Of a stretch of 47,590 nucleotides of DNA, positions 40,488 through 47,590 are shown piece by piece. The first letter of the stretch is position 1. The number at the start of each line of letters is the position of its first letter. Both the position numbers and the translations under genes were made by a program. Source of the DNA: Syntrophobacterales bacterium Delta_02 (GTDB taxonomy: Bacteria; Desulfobacterota; Syntrophorhabdia; Syntrophorhabdales; Syntrophorhabdaceae); assembly GCA_001603955.1 (NCBI GenBank), contig LVAA01000024.1:1-47590 (forward strand), given 5' to 3'. Below the pieces are notes generated by a model. It was given only the letters and a program-made list of their open reading frames with translations, was not told where the DNA came from and ran no database searches.

Positions 40488-42065
40488 ATGGAAATGTCTG
40501 TCCAGATAATGAGAAATATCCTGTCGAACTGGGGGTTTTTTGTTATAGGCGCTGCCGTCCAGTTCCTCATGACACCCTTTCTCGTCCACCGTCTCGGCGA
40601 TATGCAATACGGGATTTGGATCCTGGTCATGAGCTTCGCAGATTTTCTCGGCCTCTTCGATTTCGGAGTGAGCGGCTCTGTAGTGAAATACGTCGCCGAG
40701 TTCAGGGCGAAGAATGACAGCGACGGCCTCAACAGGGTGTGCAGCAGCGCCTATTACGTGTTCCTGGCGGCGGGGATGCTGGTCTTTCTGGCTTCGATCG
40801 CTCTGGCCTTCGGCTTTGTGCACAATTTCAAGATTTCCCAGGAAGAAATCTCCGATGCGCGCTGGGTGATGCTCATCATCGGTTTTCAGATCGGATTGAT
40901 CCTTCCCTTCGGGTTTTTCACGGGTTACATGAGGGGCATCCAGCGATACGATCATGTCGCGGGCATATCGCTGGCCCTGCTCTTCATCCGGAGCCTTCTT
41001 GTCGTCGTCCTGGTCTTGATGGGGTACGGGCTTGTGGCCATCGCCCTTGCCCACCTCATTTCGACCATTATCGGCGGGACAATAAGGGCGATCTATGTGT
41101 TCAGGGTAAACCCGGCCCTCAGGCTGCGTCCTGGCTTCATCACCAGGAATGAACTGGCGATGGTAGGCCGGTACAGCGTCCTTATCTTCTTGTATTTTCT
41201 GGCAACGAGGTTAATCTTCTCGGCCGGGAACCTTGTGATAGGGTATTACCTCAGCGCCGCCGCCATCACGTTCTGGGCCATTCCGCAGAGGCTTGCCGAC
41301 GAACTGCGTGCCGTCACCATGTGTACCGGCGTGCTGCAGCCCACAGTGAGCAACCTCAATGCCCGGGGCGAGGACGTAAAGGTGCGGAAGGTCCTGGTTA
41401 ACGGCACGAAGTATTTGATGATGATCGTGCTCCCCATGGCGGTTGCCTATCTCGTGGTGGGGGACGCATTGATCTCGTTGTGGATGGGTCCGAAGTACGC
41501 CGGGACCTGCTACGGCATTCTTGTAATCCTGACCTGTGCGGTGACGACCAACATCTCGCAGTTCACGTCAACACAGATCCTGCAGGGGATAGCGAGGCAT
41601 GGGTGCACGTCATACGTCACGATCTTTGAGGCGGCGGCAAACCTTGCCCTGAGTATAATCCTTGTAAAGAAATACGGCATCATCGGTGTGGCCGTCGGTA
41701 CCCTCGTCCCCATGCTGTGTACAAATCTGGTCGTCATACCCTGGTACACGTGCCGGGTCACCGGTTTCTCAATGCGTCATTTTTTCAAGGAAGGACTTCT
41801 TGTCCCGTGCATCCCGGCATGCCTTTTCGGGGTCCTGCTGTACGCCGCCTCCAGGATGATAGGGATAGACGGCTGGATGGAATTCCTGACGGTCCTGGCA
41901 GTGTGCCTGGCGTGCTATGTCTTTGTCGCCTGGCACCTGTGCCTGTCGAAGCAGGAGCGCATTGAGAGGTGGAAGGAGTTGGTTGTCGCGGTCCGGTCCG
42001 GTTTTGCGGTCATGCGGTCCCTCTTTCTGTCAATGCATTCCCGTCCCGAAAAGTCATTGCCTTGA
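40488..42065 (+). CDS. Lipid-linked oligosaccharide flippase (Wzx/MATE-like, polysaccharide transporter family)
   Basis: 525 aa, highly hydrophobic with about 14 predicted membrane helices. The N-terminus ILSNWGFFVIGAAVQFLMTPF, then LGDMQYGIWILVMSFADFLG, is the classic Wzx/RfbX opening. It moves undecaprenyl-linked units across the inner membrane. It is paired with the polymerase-like gene next to it. Start candidates are ATG 40488, 40494 and 40509; none has a clear SD, so the first after the glycosyltransferase stop is used. Confidence 0.88.
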   Translation: MEMSVQIMRNILSNWGFFVIGAAVQFLMTPFLVHRLGDMQYGIWILVMSFADFLGLFDFGVSGSVVKYVAEFRAKNDSDGLNRVCSSAYYVFLAAGMLVFLASIALAFGFVHNFKISQEEISDARWVMLIIGFQIGLILPFGFFTGYMRGIQRYDHVAGISLALLFIRSLLVVVLVLMGYGLVAIALAHLISTIIGGTIRAIYVFRVNPALRLRPGFITRNELAMVGRYSVLIFLYFLATRLIFSAGNLVIGYYLSAAAITFWAIPQRLADELRAVTMCTGVLQPTVSNLNARGEDVKVRKVLVNGTKYLMMIVLPMAVAYLVVGDALISLWMGPKYAGTCYGILVILTCAVTTNISQFTSTQILQGIARHGCTSYVTIFEAAANLALSIILVKKYGIIGVAVGTLVPMLCTNLVVIPWYTCRVTGFSMRHFFKEGLLVPCIPACLFGVLLYAASRMIGIDGWMEFLTVLAVCLACYVFVAWHLCLSKQERIERWKELVVAVRSGFAVMRSLFLSMHSRPEKSLP

Positions 42066-42094
42066 GCCGAAATACAAGAAGGGAGGTTCTCCTC

Positions 42095-43366
42095 ATGGAA
42101 GCACAAAGCAACATTGCCGGCGAGCGCCTGGGTCCATCCTTCGTCTGTTTCCTGATATGGACCTTTGTCGTCTTGGCAAGGCCTCAGGACTTCGTGACCT
42201 TGCTTGCACCGTTCAGGCCCGTGCTTCTGATCTGCTTCGTCACCATGGCCATGATGTTTCTTGAAAGAGTTGCTGTTCCCGCGAACATGTTCAGACTTTC
42301 CGAGGTCCGACTGGTTCTTCTTCTGTACCTCATTATGCTCGTCGGAATACCTTTTGCGGTCCACAGGGGCGTGGCGTTCCGTTTTCTCACCTCCGTGATG
42401 CCGGCAACGCTCCTTTACTTTCTTGTCGGCATAGTCCAGTTGCGGTCCGTGAGAAGGCTCAACATGACCATGGCTACGATAGCACTGAGCCTCGTTTTTT
42501 CTGCTTCTATTTATATCATGGAAAGCGTCGCGCATCAGGGTTTCCGGGGGGTGGCAAGCGGAATGTACGATCCGAATGACATAGCAATGCTCTTCGCCAC
42601 CCTTATTCCCCTGTGCCTTTACGTGCTGTTTGCCGGGCATGGGCGGGTGATCAGGACCCTGTCGGTCGTCGCGACCTGCCTGGCCGCGGCGGGAATAATG
42701 ATGAGCCGTTCCAGGGGTGGTGTACTGGCGTTGGTTGTTGTCATCGTTTTTTTCTTCCTGGGCAGCGTGCCAAGGATACGAGGCGCCGCGAAGATAGCCG
42801 TAGTCGTCATGCTGGCATTTGTTTTCATCAATTATTTCTCGATGGTCCAGGGACGTTTTCAAAACATGGCGCAGGACTACAATCTGAATGACGAGAACGG
42901 CCGGATCAACCTCTGGAAGCAGAACCTGGTCATTGTGGGTGAAAACCCCGTTCTGGGCGTGGGTGCGGATTGCTCAGCTGTGGCCCTTGGTCTATTGAGG
43001 GCCCATGAGGGGGGTACACAGACGTGGCTAACCCCGCATTCATCGGTTCTTCAAGTAGCTGTCGAGACAGGTATTCCCGGTCTTGCCATCTTTGTTATCC
43101 TTAATATCCTTGCCATGCGCAATCTGCGAAGGGTATGCAGGGACCGGGACCATCCCTTGTCGCGGCTCGCCTTCTTTATGGAACTATCCTTCTACGGGTT
43201 CTGGACCGGCGGGTTATTGCTCAGTCACGGATACTCTGTCCATCTCTATCTCCTTCTGGGAATTTCCGCAGCCGTACGGCACCTGTATGTGTATCCCGCC
43301 ATATCGACGTCGCTTGCGGGGTCTAAAAAAGAAGAGAGGGAGGAACATGCAACGAGCAATATCTGA
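42095..43366 (+). CDS. O-antigen ligase/polymerase-like membrane protein (Wzy/WaaL family)
   Basis: 423 aa with about 10-12 membrane helices and a large periplasmic loop with ENGRINLWKQNLVIVGENPV and GVGADCS, followed by PHSSVLQVAVETGIPGLA. The H-S segment in that loop is the signature of the O-antigen ligase/polymerase superfamily. As the only such gene in the locus it is the likely polymerase (Wzy), although a ligase cannot be excluded. GGGAGG at 42081-42086 defines ATG 42095. Its 3' end overlaps the methyltransferase gene. Confidence 0.85.
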   Translation: MEAQSNIAGERLGPSFVCFLIWTFVVLARPQDFVTLLAPFRPVLLICFVTMAMMFLERVAVPANMFRLSEVRLVLLLYLIMLVGIPFAVHRGVAFRFLTSVMPATLLYFLVGIVQLRSVRRLNMTMATIALSLVFSASIYIMESVAHQGFRGVASGMYDPNDIAMLFATLIPLCLYVLFAGHGRVIRTLSVVATCLAAAGIMMSRSRGGVLALVVVIVFFFLGSVPRIRGAAKIAVVVMLAFVFINYFSMVQGRFQNMAQDYNLNDENGRINLWKQNLVIVGENPVLGVGADCSAVALGLLRAHEGGTQTWLTPHSSVLQVAVETGIPGLAIFVILNILAMRNLRRVCRDRDHPLSRLAFFMELSFYGFWTGGLLLSHGYSVHLYLLLGISAAVRHLYVYPAISTSLAGSKKEEREEHATSNI

Positions 43367-44078
43367 GCTGCGATGGGAAAAAGCGCAGGTATACGAGAGA
43401 GGTTTTTGGTCGAAACAGCTCTCGGTGGCGACGGGCGAAGTATCGCGGTACAGGTGGTATGAGGAACGGGCACAGGGGATCTGGAGGCGCGTGAAGCCGC
43501 TTCTGGCCTCACAGGCACGGACCAGCATCCTTGAGATAGGGCCGGGACCGGTGGGTATCGTCAATTATCTCGAGGCGGATGAACGCCACGCCCTCGATCC
43601 CCTGGAGGATTATTACAGCTCACAGCCCGAGTTCGAGCGCGTAAGGGACAGGGGAGTCATACGCCACAACGGTACCGGTGAGGATGTCCTTTCCCTCGGG
43701 AAAACCTTTTCCTTCGTGATCCTCGACAACGTCCTCGACCATATGAAAGACCCGGACCACGTGCTCCGCGGCATTCACAGGAGCCTCGACCCCGGGGGGG
43801 TCATGTTCATCAGTCTCAACATCTATACCAGGTTCGGCGCCTTCGTGCGAAATATCATGGAATACCTCGAGATCGACAAGGGCCACCCCTTCAACTTTTC
43901 CCGGTCCCCCGTCGTTTCGCTTCTTCGGAAGAACGGGTTCCAGGTCCTGTGGTCACAGACGGAGGACTACGGAACTCAGAAAAGAGAGTACATGCGATCG
44001 GGAGAGATGAGAAAGGTGCTCAAGAGTTGCCTCGGTACCGTGGATTTCAGGTTCAGTGCCTTTTGCAGGAAGGCATGA
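43347..44078 (+). CDS. SAM-dependent methyltransferase, class I
   Basis: 243 aa. The SAM-binding motif SILEIGPGPVGIVNYLEADE (about 53-72), FVILDNVLDHMKDPDHVLRG and LDPGGVMFISLN give the usual motif I, II and III order. It overlaps the previous gene by 20 bp with its SD (GGGAGG) inside that gene, and the next gene by an ATGA junction. It probably methylates a sugar or the chain end; the substrate is unknown. Confidence 0.85.
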   Translation: MQRAISELRWEKAQVYERGFWSKQLSVATGEVSRYRWYEERAQGIWRRVKPLLASQARTSILEIGPGPVGIVNYLEADERHALDPLEDYYSSQPEFERVRDRGVIRHNGTGEDVLSLGKTFSFVILDNVLDHMKDPDHVLRGIHRSLDPGGVMFISLNIYTRFGAFVRNIMEYLEIDKGHPFNFSRSPVVSLLRKNGFQVLWSQTEDYGTQKREYMRSGEMRKVLKSCLGTVDFRFSAFCRKA

Positions 44079-45379
44079 TGGCGCTTCGCTACCTCCAGCA
44101 CCTGTACAACTGGCCCGTTATCTTCCGGAACCAGTGGAAGACCCCCGGCGAACTCGTGGCCATGCAGGAACGGGCACTGAGGCGTCTCATTGCCCACGCC
44201 TATGCCAGGGTTCCCCATTATCGGAGGCTCTTCGACTCGAAGGGAATACGTCCCGAGAGCATCTCGTCCCTCACCGATCTGAGGAACGTCCCGATCCTGA
44301 CGAAGGAGATGGTCCGTGCCGGCTATCCCGGCGACATGCTGGTGTCCGGCGTGGACCGGTCCGAATGTTCACCGCGCATGACGTCGGGATCGTCGGGCAG
44401 GAAACTGGAAGTGGTGCTCGATCACAGGGTTGCCGTGCTCTACCGCCTCATGCAGCTCCGGCAGCTCATCGATCTGGGTTACCGCCCCTGGGACACGATG
44501 GCCTACGTGCGTTTCTCCCCGCCCGTCACGAACATCATGTTGCAGAGGATGCGTCTCTTCAGGCGTTCCTTCATTCCCCTCGAATGGGAGCCCGAGCGGC
44601 AGATAGCACAGATCCTTCGCACGAGGCCGCGGATCATCAATGCCTATCCCTCGGTGCTTTACCTGCTGGCAAGGACGCTGGGAAAGGAGAAGGGGAAGGG
44701 TCTCAACCTCAAGTTCCTCATGTCGAATTCCGAACTATTGACGGCGCACGCGAGAGAATACATCGAGGATGTCTTCCAGTGCAGGGTGTATGACGATTAC
44801 TCATGCCTGGAGTTCTCGGCGATAGCCTTCGAATGCAGGATGCAGAGCCTCCATATCGCGGCGGACAACGTGATAGTCGAGTTGCTGGACGACAGGGGCG
44901 ACAGGCTTCCTCCAGGTGTGCCCGGGAGGATAGTCGTCACCTCCCTCAACAATTATTCCATGCCCTATATCCGCTACGAGATAGGCGATGTCGGGATCCT
45001 GTCCGGGGAACAATGCCCCTGCGGCAGGCACTTCCCCGTTCTCAAGGCAATTGTCGGAAGGTGTGATGATTTTCTGGTCATGCCCTCCGGCCGGCTCATC
45101 GATCCCCAGACGGTTGTCTTCCAGATCGAGACAATTCCCGAAGTAAGGGAGTTCAGGGTCATTCAGCAAAGAGACCGGAGTCTTATTGTAAATATCATTC
45201 CCGAAAGCGCGGTTGAGTTTCGAAAGGTCAAGGAAGAGATCCGCGCAAAGTTGAATGTCCTCCTGGATGGCAGCCTTCCTGTGGAAGTGATCGAGACCTG
45301 TTGCCTGGACAGAGGGTCAACAGGCAAACACAGGTCGGTTTTTTCGCAAATAACTGCGAGTCGCGGGTCTGATGTATGA
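44075..45379 (+). CDS. PaaK/CapK-like adenylate-forming enzyme of the polysaccharide locus
   Basis: 434 aa of the phenylacetate-CoA ligase/CapK branch. PRMTSGSSGRKLEVVLDHR (about 107-125) is the AMP-binding P-loop (T-S-G-S-S-G). DDYSCLEFSAIAFEC and PYIRYEIGDVG, then CPCGRHFPVLKAIVGRCDD with a CxC pair, complete the core. In capsule and EPS clusters such proteins are thought to activate an acyl or amino acid for attachment to the glycan; activity is rarely shown. ATG 44075 overlaps the methyltransferase stop. Confidence 0.85.
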   Translation: MMALRYLQHLYNWPVIFRNQWKTPGELVAMQERALRRLIAHAYARVPHYRRLFDSKGIRPESISSLTDLRNVPILTKEMVRAGYPGDMLVSGVDRSECSPRMTSGSSGRKLEVVLDHRVAVLYRLMQLRQLIDLGYRPWDTMAYVRFSPPVTNIMLQRMRLFRRSFIPLEWEPERQIAQILRTRPRIINAYPSVLYLLARTLGKEKGKGLNLKFLMSNSELLTAHAREYIEDVFQCRVYDDYSCLEFSAIAFECRMQSLHIAADNVIVELLDDRGDRLPPGVPGRIVVTSLNNYSMPYIRYEIGDVGILSGEQCPCGRHFPVLKAIVGRCDDFLVMPSGRLIDPQTVVFQIETIPEVREFRVIQQRDRSLIVNIIPESAVEFRKVKEEIRAKLNVLLDGSLPVEVIETCCLDRGSTGKHRSVFSQITASRGSDV

Positions 45380-45486
45380 AATATTCCGGGTGTGATCGCC
45401 AGACTCTTGCGCCGTGTCTTCCATGTCTCATCCGGAGACCATGATCTTTAAATATCAAAGATTTTCGTATTGTGGTGGAGGTGACA

Positions 45487-46320
45487 ATGAGTCTATTGGG
45501 TGAATTCATATTAAGAAAGCTCAGCCGGGATCCGCGGAGCACCGACTATGTCTCGATGGCCTATGAGGAGAAATACAGGGATCCCGAGACATATGCGGTT
45601 TCTCTGACCAACACGTTTCCCAGCATGAGCCGCATGGTCCGGGGCAGGCAAGCGTTGGACGTAGGCTGCTCGAATGGCATGGAAGCCTTGGCGTTGCTGG
45701 CAATGGGGGCGTCGAAAGTGACCGGCATAGATATCAGGATCGATCCGGAGAAGAGCGCGCGACTTCTGGCATCACATCCATTTCGCGGATGCGAGCTGGC
45801 AGTCATGGATGCGGAAAAAATGACCTTCGGCGACGAAACCTTTGACGTGGCAATAAGCTGCGGCTCCTTCGAGCATTTCAATGAGCCTTACAGCGTGTTG
45901 AAGGAGTGCAAGAGGGTCGTAAAGGCAAATGGAAGGATCTGTCTCACATCCGGCGTCTGGTCGCATCCATGGGGGGCACACATGAACTTCTTCACACGCG
46001 TCCCCTGGGTCCAGTTCATTTTTTCCGAGAGCACCATTATGAATGTAAGGAGATGCTACAGGGGTGATGGGGCAAAAAGGTTTTGCGAAGTTGAAGGGGG
46101 GCTGAACAGGATGGGCATCAGGCAATTCCAGGACATCGTCTCGGAATTGGACTTGCGCATCGAATATCTGAGATTGGTCCCGGTGAAGGGATTGTCCTGC
46201 CTCGCCAGGATACCAGGGATAAATGAATTCTTCACAAGCCTTGTCATTGCCGTTCTGAGAAAACAGGCAATACCTGAGACAGGCAGTCCCGTCGGCGTTG
46301 AACCGGCCGAAGAGCGCTGA
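45487..46320 (+). CDS. SAM-dependent methyltransferase, class I (second)
   Basis: 277 aa. Motif I is ALDVGCSNGMEALALLAMGA (about 62-81). GIDIRIDPE follows, then VAISCGSFEHFNEPYSVLKE and VKANGRICLTSG. The C-terminal part resembles small-molecule methyltransferases of glycan loci. Codon use looks less GC-rich than in neighbours (AT-rich first codons and promoter region), which hints at separate acquisition. GGAGGTG at 45476-45482 sets ATG 45487. The 107-bp gap before it holds ATCTTT-N7-AAAGAT (45446-45464), a weak hairpin followed by TTTT. Confidence 0.82.
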   Translation: MSLLGEFILRKLSRDPRSTDYVSMAYEEKYRDPETYAVSLTNTFPSMSRMVRGRQALDVGCSNGMEALALLAMGASKVTGIDIRIDPEKSARLLASHPFRGCELAVMDAEKMTFGDETFDVAISCGSFEHFNEPYSVLKECKRVVKANGRICLTSGVWSHPWGAHMNFFTRVPWVQFIFSESTIMNVRRCYRGDGAKRFCEVEGGLNRMGIRQFQDIVSELDLRIEYLRLVPVKGLSCLARIPGINEFFTSLVIAVLRKQAIPETGSPVGVEPAEER

Positions 46321-46385
46321 AACCCGGCGCCGACGAGAGAGAAGCTTCTTCTATTTCTACAAAGACACCAGAAGGGGGTACAGCC

Positions 46386-47590
46386 ATGATCAGCAGATGC
46401 AGGAAGTGTTTTGCAGGAGTCGCTTTGTTGTTTCTTCTCGTCCTTTGTGCCGCGACCGGTTCTTTCGCCGACGTCATCATCGACAACGGCGGCACGGGGA
46501 CATCCTACACCGGCAGCTGGGCCGTCTCGGGAGGCACCAACCCCTATGGCGCCTCGAGCCTGTGGGCCCGCAACGGCGTCACCTACACCTTTGCCATGAG
46601 CGGACAGACCGCCGGGATCTACGAGGTCCTCATGTGGTGGTCGGGATACTCATCGCGGGCTTCGAGTGTCCCCGTGGCCATAAACCACGCGTCGGGCACG
46701 ACGAGCGCGACCGTCAACCAGCAGCAGAACTCCGGCCAGTGGAACAGCCTCGGCACCTACTACTTCAGTGGCAGCGGTTCCGTGACGATCACCGCGGCGA
46801 CGGGCGACAGCTTGAGCACCTGTGCCGACGCGGTCCAGTTCAGGTTCGTCTCCGGGAACGCGGCGCCGACGGCGACGATCGATTCCATCTCACCCAACCC
46901 GGCCAGCCCGGGTGAATCCATCACCCTTACCGGCCACGGCACCGACACGGACGGCAGCATCACCGCCTACGAATGGACCTCATCGATAGACGGTACCATC
47001 GGTGCCGCGGCCTCCTTCTCCACCTCGACGCTCTCCGAGGGCACCCACACCATCACCTTCCGGGTGAAGGACGATGAAGAAAGCTGGTCCCCGGGGGTGA
47101 CCGCATCCCTCGTGGTCGGAACCCCGTCGGTGGAGGTCATCATCGACAACGGGGAAACAGGAACATCGTACACCGGCAGCTGGGCCGTCTCGGGCGGGAG
47201 CGATCCCTACGGCACGAACAGCGTCTGGGCACGCAACGGCGTCACCTACACCTTTGCCATGAGCGGACAGACCGCCGGGACCTACGAGGTCTTTATGTGG
47301 TGGTCGGGATACTCGTCGCGGGCGACAAGCGTCCCCGTGGCAATAGCGTATACGGGCGGTACGAGCAACGTGACCGTCAACCAGCAGCAGAACTCCGGTC
47401 AGTGGAACAGCCTCGGCACCTACTACTTCGACGGCAGCGGTTCCGTGACGATCACCGCGGCGACGGGCGACAGCTTGAGCACCTGTGCCGACGCGGTGAA
47501 GTTCACCCTTGTCTCCTCCAACTCGCCTCCTACGGCGACGATCGATTCCATCTCACCCAACCCCGCCAGCCAGGGTGAATCCATCACCCT
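46386..47590 (+). CDS. Secreted golvesin-domain/Ig-like repeat protein, cut by window end
   Basis: At least 401 aa, open to the window edge with no stop, which is why it is easy to miss. The signal peptide is residues 1 to about 28 (ending GSFA). The mature protein starts with a golvesin C-terminal-like domain (VIIDNGGTGTSYTGSW, YEVLMWWSGYSSRASSVPV, NQQQNSGQWNSLGTYYF, STCADAVQF). A PKD/Ig-like domain (PTATIDSISPNPASPGESI) follows, then a second golvesin-like domain and the beginning of a second Ig-like domain. Such domains bind glycans in known secreted enzymes (family inference). Its place at the end of the polysaccharide locus suggests a matrix protein. AAGGGGG precedes the ATG. Confidence 0.85.
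   Translation, partial: MISRCRKCFAGVALLFLLVLCAATGSFADVIIDNGGTGTSYTGSWAVSGGTNPYGASSLWARNGVTYTFAMSGQTAGIYEVLMWWSGYSSRASSVPVAINHASGTTSATVNQQQNSGQWNSLGTYYFSGSGSVTITAATGDSLSTCADAVQFRFVSGNAAPTATIDSISPNPASPGESITLTGHGTDTDGSITAYEWTSSIDGTIGAAASFSTSTLSEGTHTITFRVKDDEESWSPGVTASLVVGTPSVEVIIDNGETGTSYTGSWAVSGGSDPYGTNSVWARNGVTYTFAMSGQTAGTYEVFMWWSGYSSRATSVPVAIAYTGGTSNVTVNQQQNSGQWNSLGTYYFDGSGSVTITAATGDSLSTCADAVKFTLVSSNSPPTATIDSISPNPASQGESIT
46473..47590 (+). repeat. 663-bp tandem intragenic repeat (golvesin plus Ig-like unit)
   Basis: The unit beginning at 46473 recurs at 47136, exactly 663 bp (221 codons) later. A 65-bp stretch (46770-46834 and 47433-47497) and a 49-bp stretch are identical at the DNA level, although other parts differ. 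The Ig-like segment also starts to repeat at 47536. This indicates recent duplication or gene conversion. Confidence 0.9.

Noticed and set aside
39197..40732. 511-aa minus-strand open frame opposite the family 4 glycosyltransferase
   Set aside because: Antisense shadow that runs through the heptamer array.

Overview
The window is a high-GC (roughly 60 percent by eye) bacterial chromosome segment from an anaerobe. I infer a Desulfobacterota (deltaproteobacterial) or Syntrophorhabdus-like syntroph. The inference rests on gene content: a ferredoxin-linked 2-oxoacid oxidoreductase, a TAXI-type TRAP transporter, an AprA-like flavoprotein with its own ferredoxin, a CoA-disulfide reductase/rhodanese fusion, and an XrtA-type exopolysaccharide cluster with a sigma-54 response regulator. 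No rRNA, tRNA, IS element, phage gene or CRISPR array was seen, so the taxonomy is tentative.

Layout. (1) 98-3144: a strong promoter followed by a tightly coupled korDABC operon and a double-ACT protein. (2) 3227-5034, minus strand: an exported peroxiredoxin, an exported TlpA-like thioredoxin and a small secreted protein with an internal duplication. (3) 5536-8027, minus strand: a metallo-beta-lactamase-fold hydrolase and a 573-aa Rossmann protein of unknown function. (4) 8138-16810: a candidate catabolic regulon. It holds a TAXI receptor, a fused TRAP permease, a FadR-type regulator, a flavoprotein, a two-cluster ferredoxin, a small unknown protein and a CoA-disulfide reductase/rhodanese. 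TGGT-N3-(A/T)CCA palindromes lie just downstream of two strong promoters, one on each side of the regulator gene. (5) 17102-26109: housekeeping genes (DUF192, rpmB, bifunctional spoT/rel, LETM1-like, recD2, a small CxxC protein, glmS). A 150-bp AT-rich gap before rpmB carries four DnaA-box-like 9-mers. (6) 26164-47590: a sigma-54 response regulator, a near-consensus -24/-12 promoter, an exact ops-like element, then a long envelope polysaccharide locus. The locus encodes an export lipoprotein, a chain-length protein, an ExeA-like ATPase fused to LysM, a degenerate BY-kinase, a priming glycosyltransferase, a deacetylase, FemAB, a DegT aminotransferase, two glycosyltransferases, a flippase, an O-antigen-ligase/polymerase-like protein, two methyltransferases and a PaaK/CapK-like enzyme. 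It ends in a secreted golvesin-domain repeat protein cut by the window edge.

How the parts fit. GlmS supplies glucosamine-6-phosphate for the UDP-sugars used by the adjoining polysaccharide genes. The response regulator plausibly drives the -24/-12 promoter, and a specialised NusG (RfaH/LoaP type, not encoded here) could act at the ops-like site to carry RNA polymerase through the roughly 18-kb locus. In region 4 the transporter, flavoprotein and ferredoxin look like an import-and-redox module for one unidentified organic acid, controlled by the FadR-like protein.

A separate pattern crosses the window. At least six non-coding spots carry degenerate tandem arrays with a strict 7-bp period but different unit sequences. 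They lie at gene ends, two are arranged as inverted pairs, and one has become the C-terminal codons of recD2.
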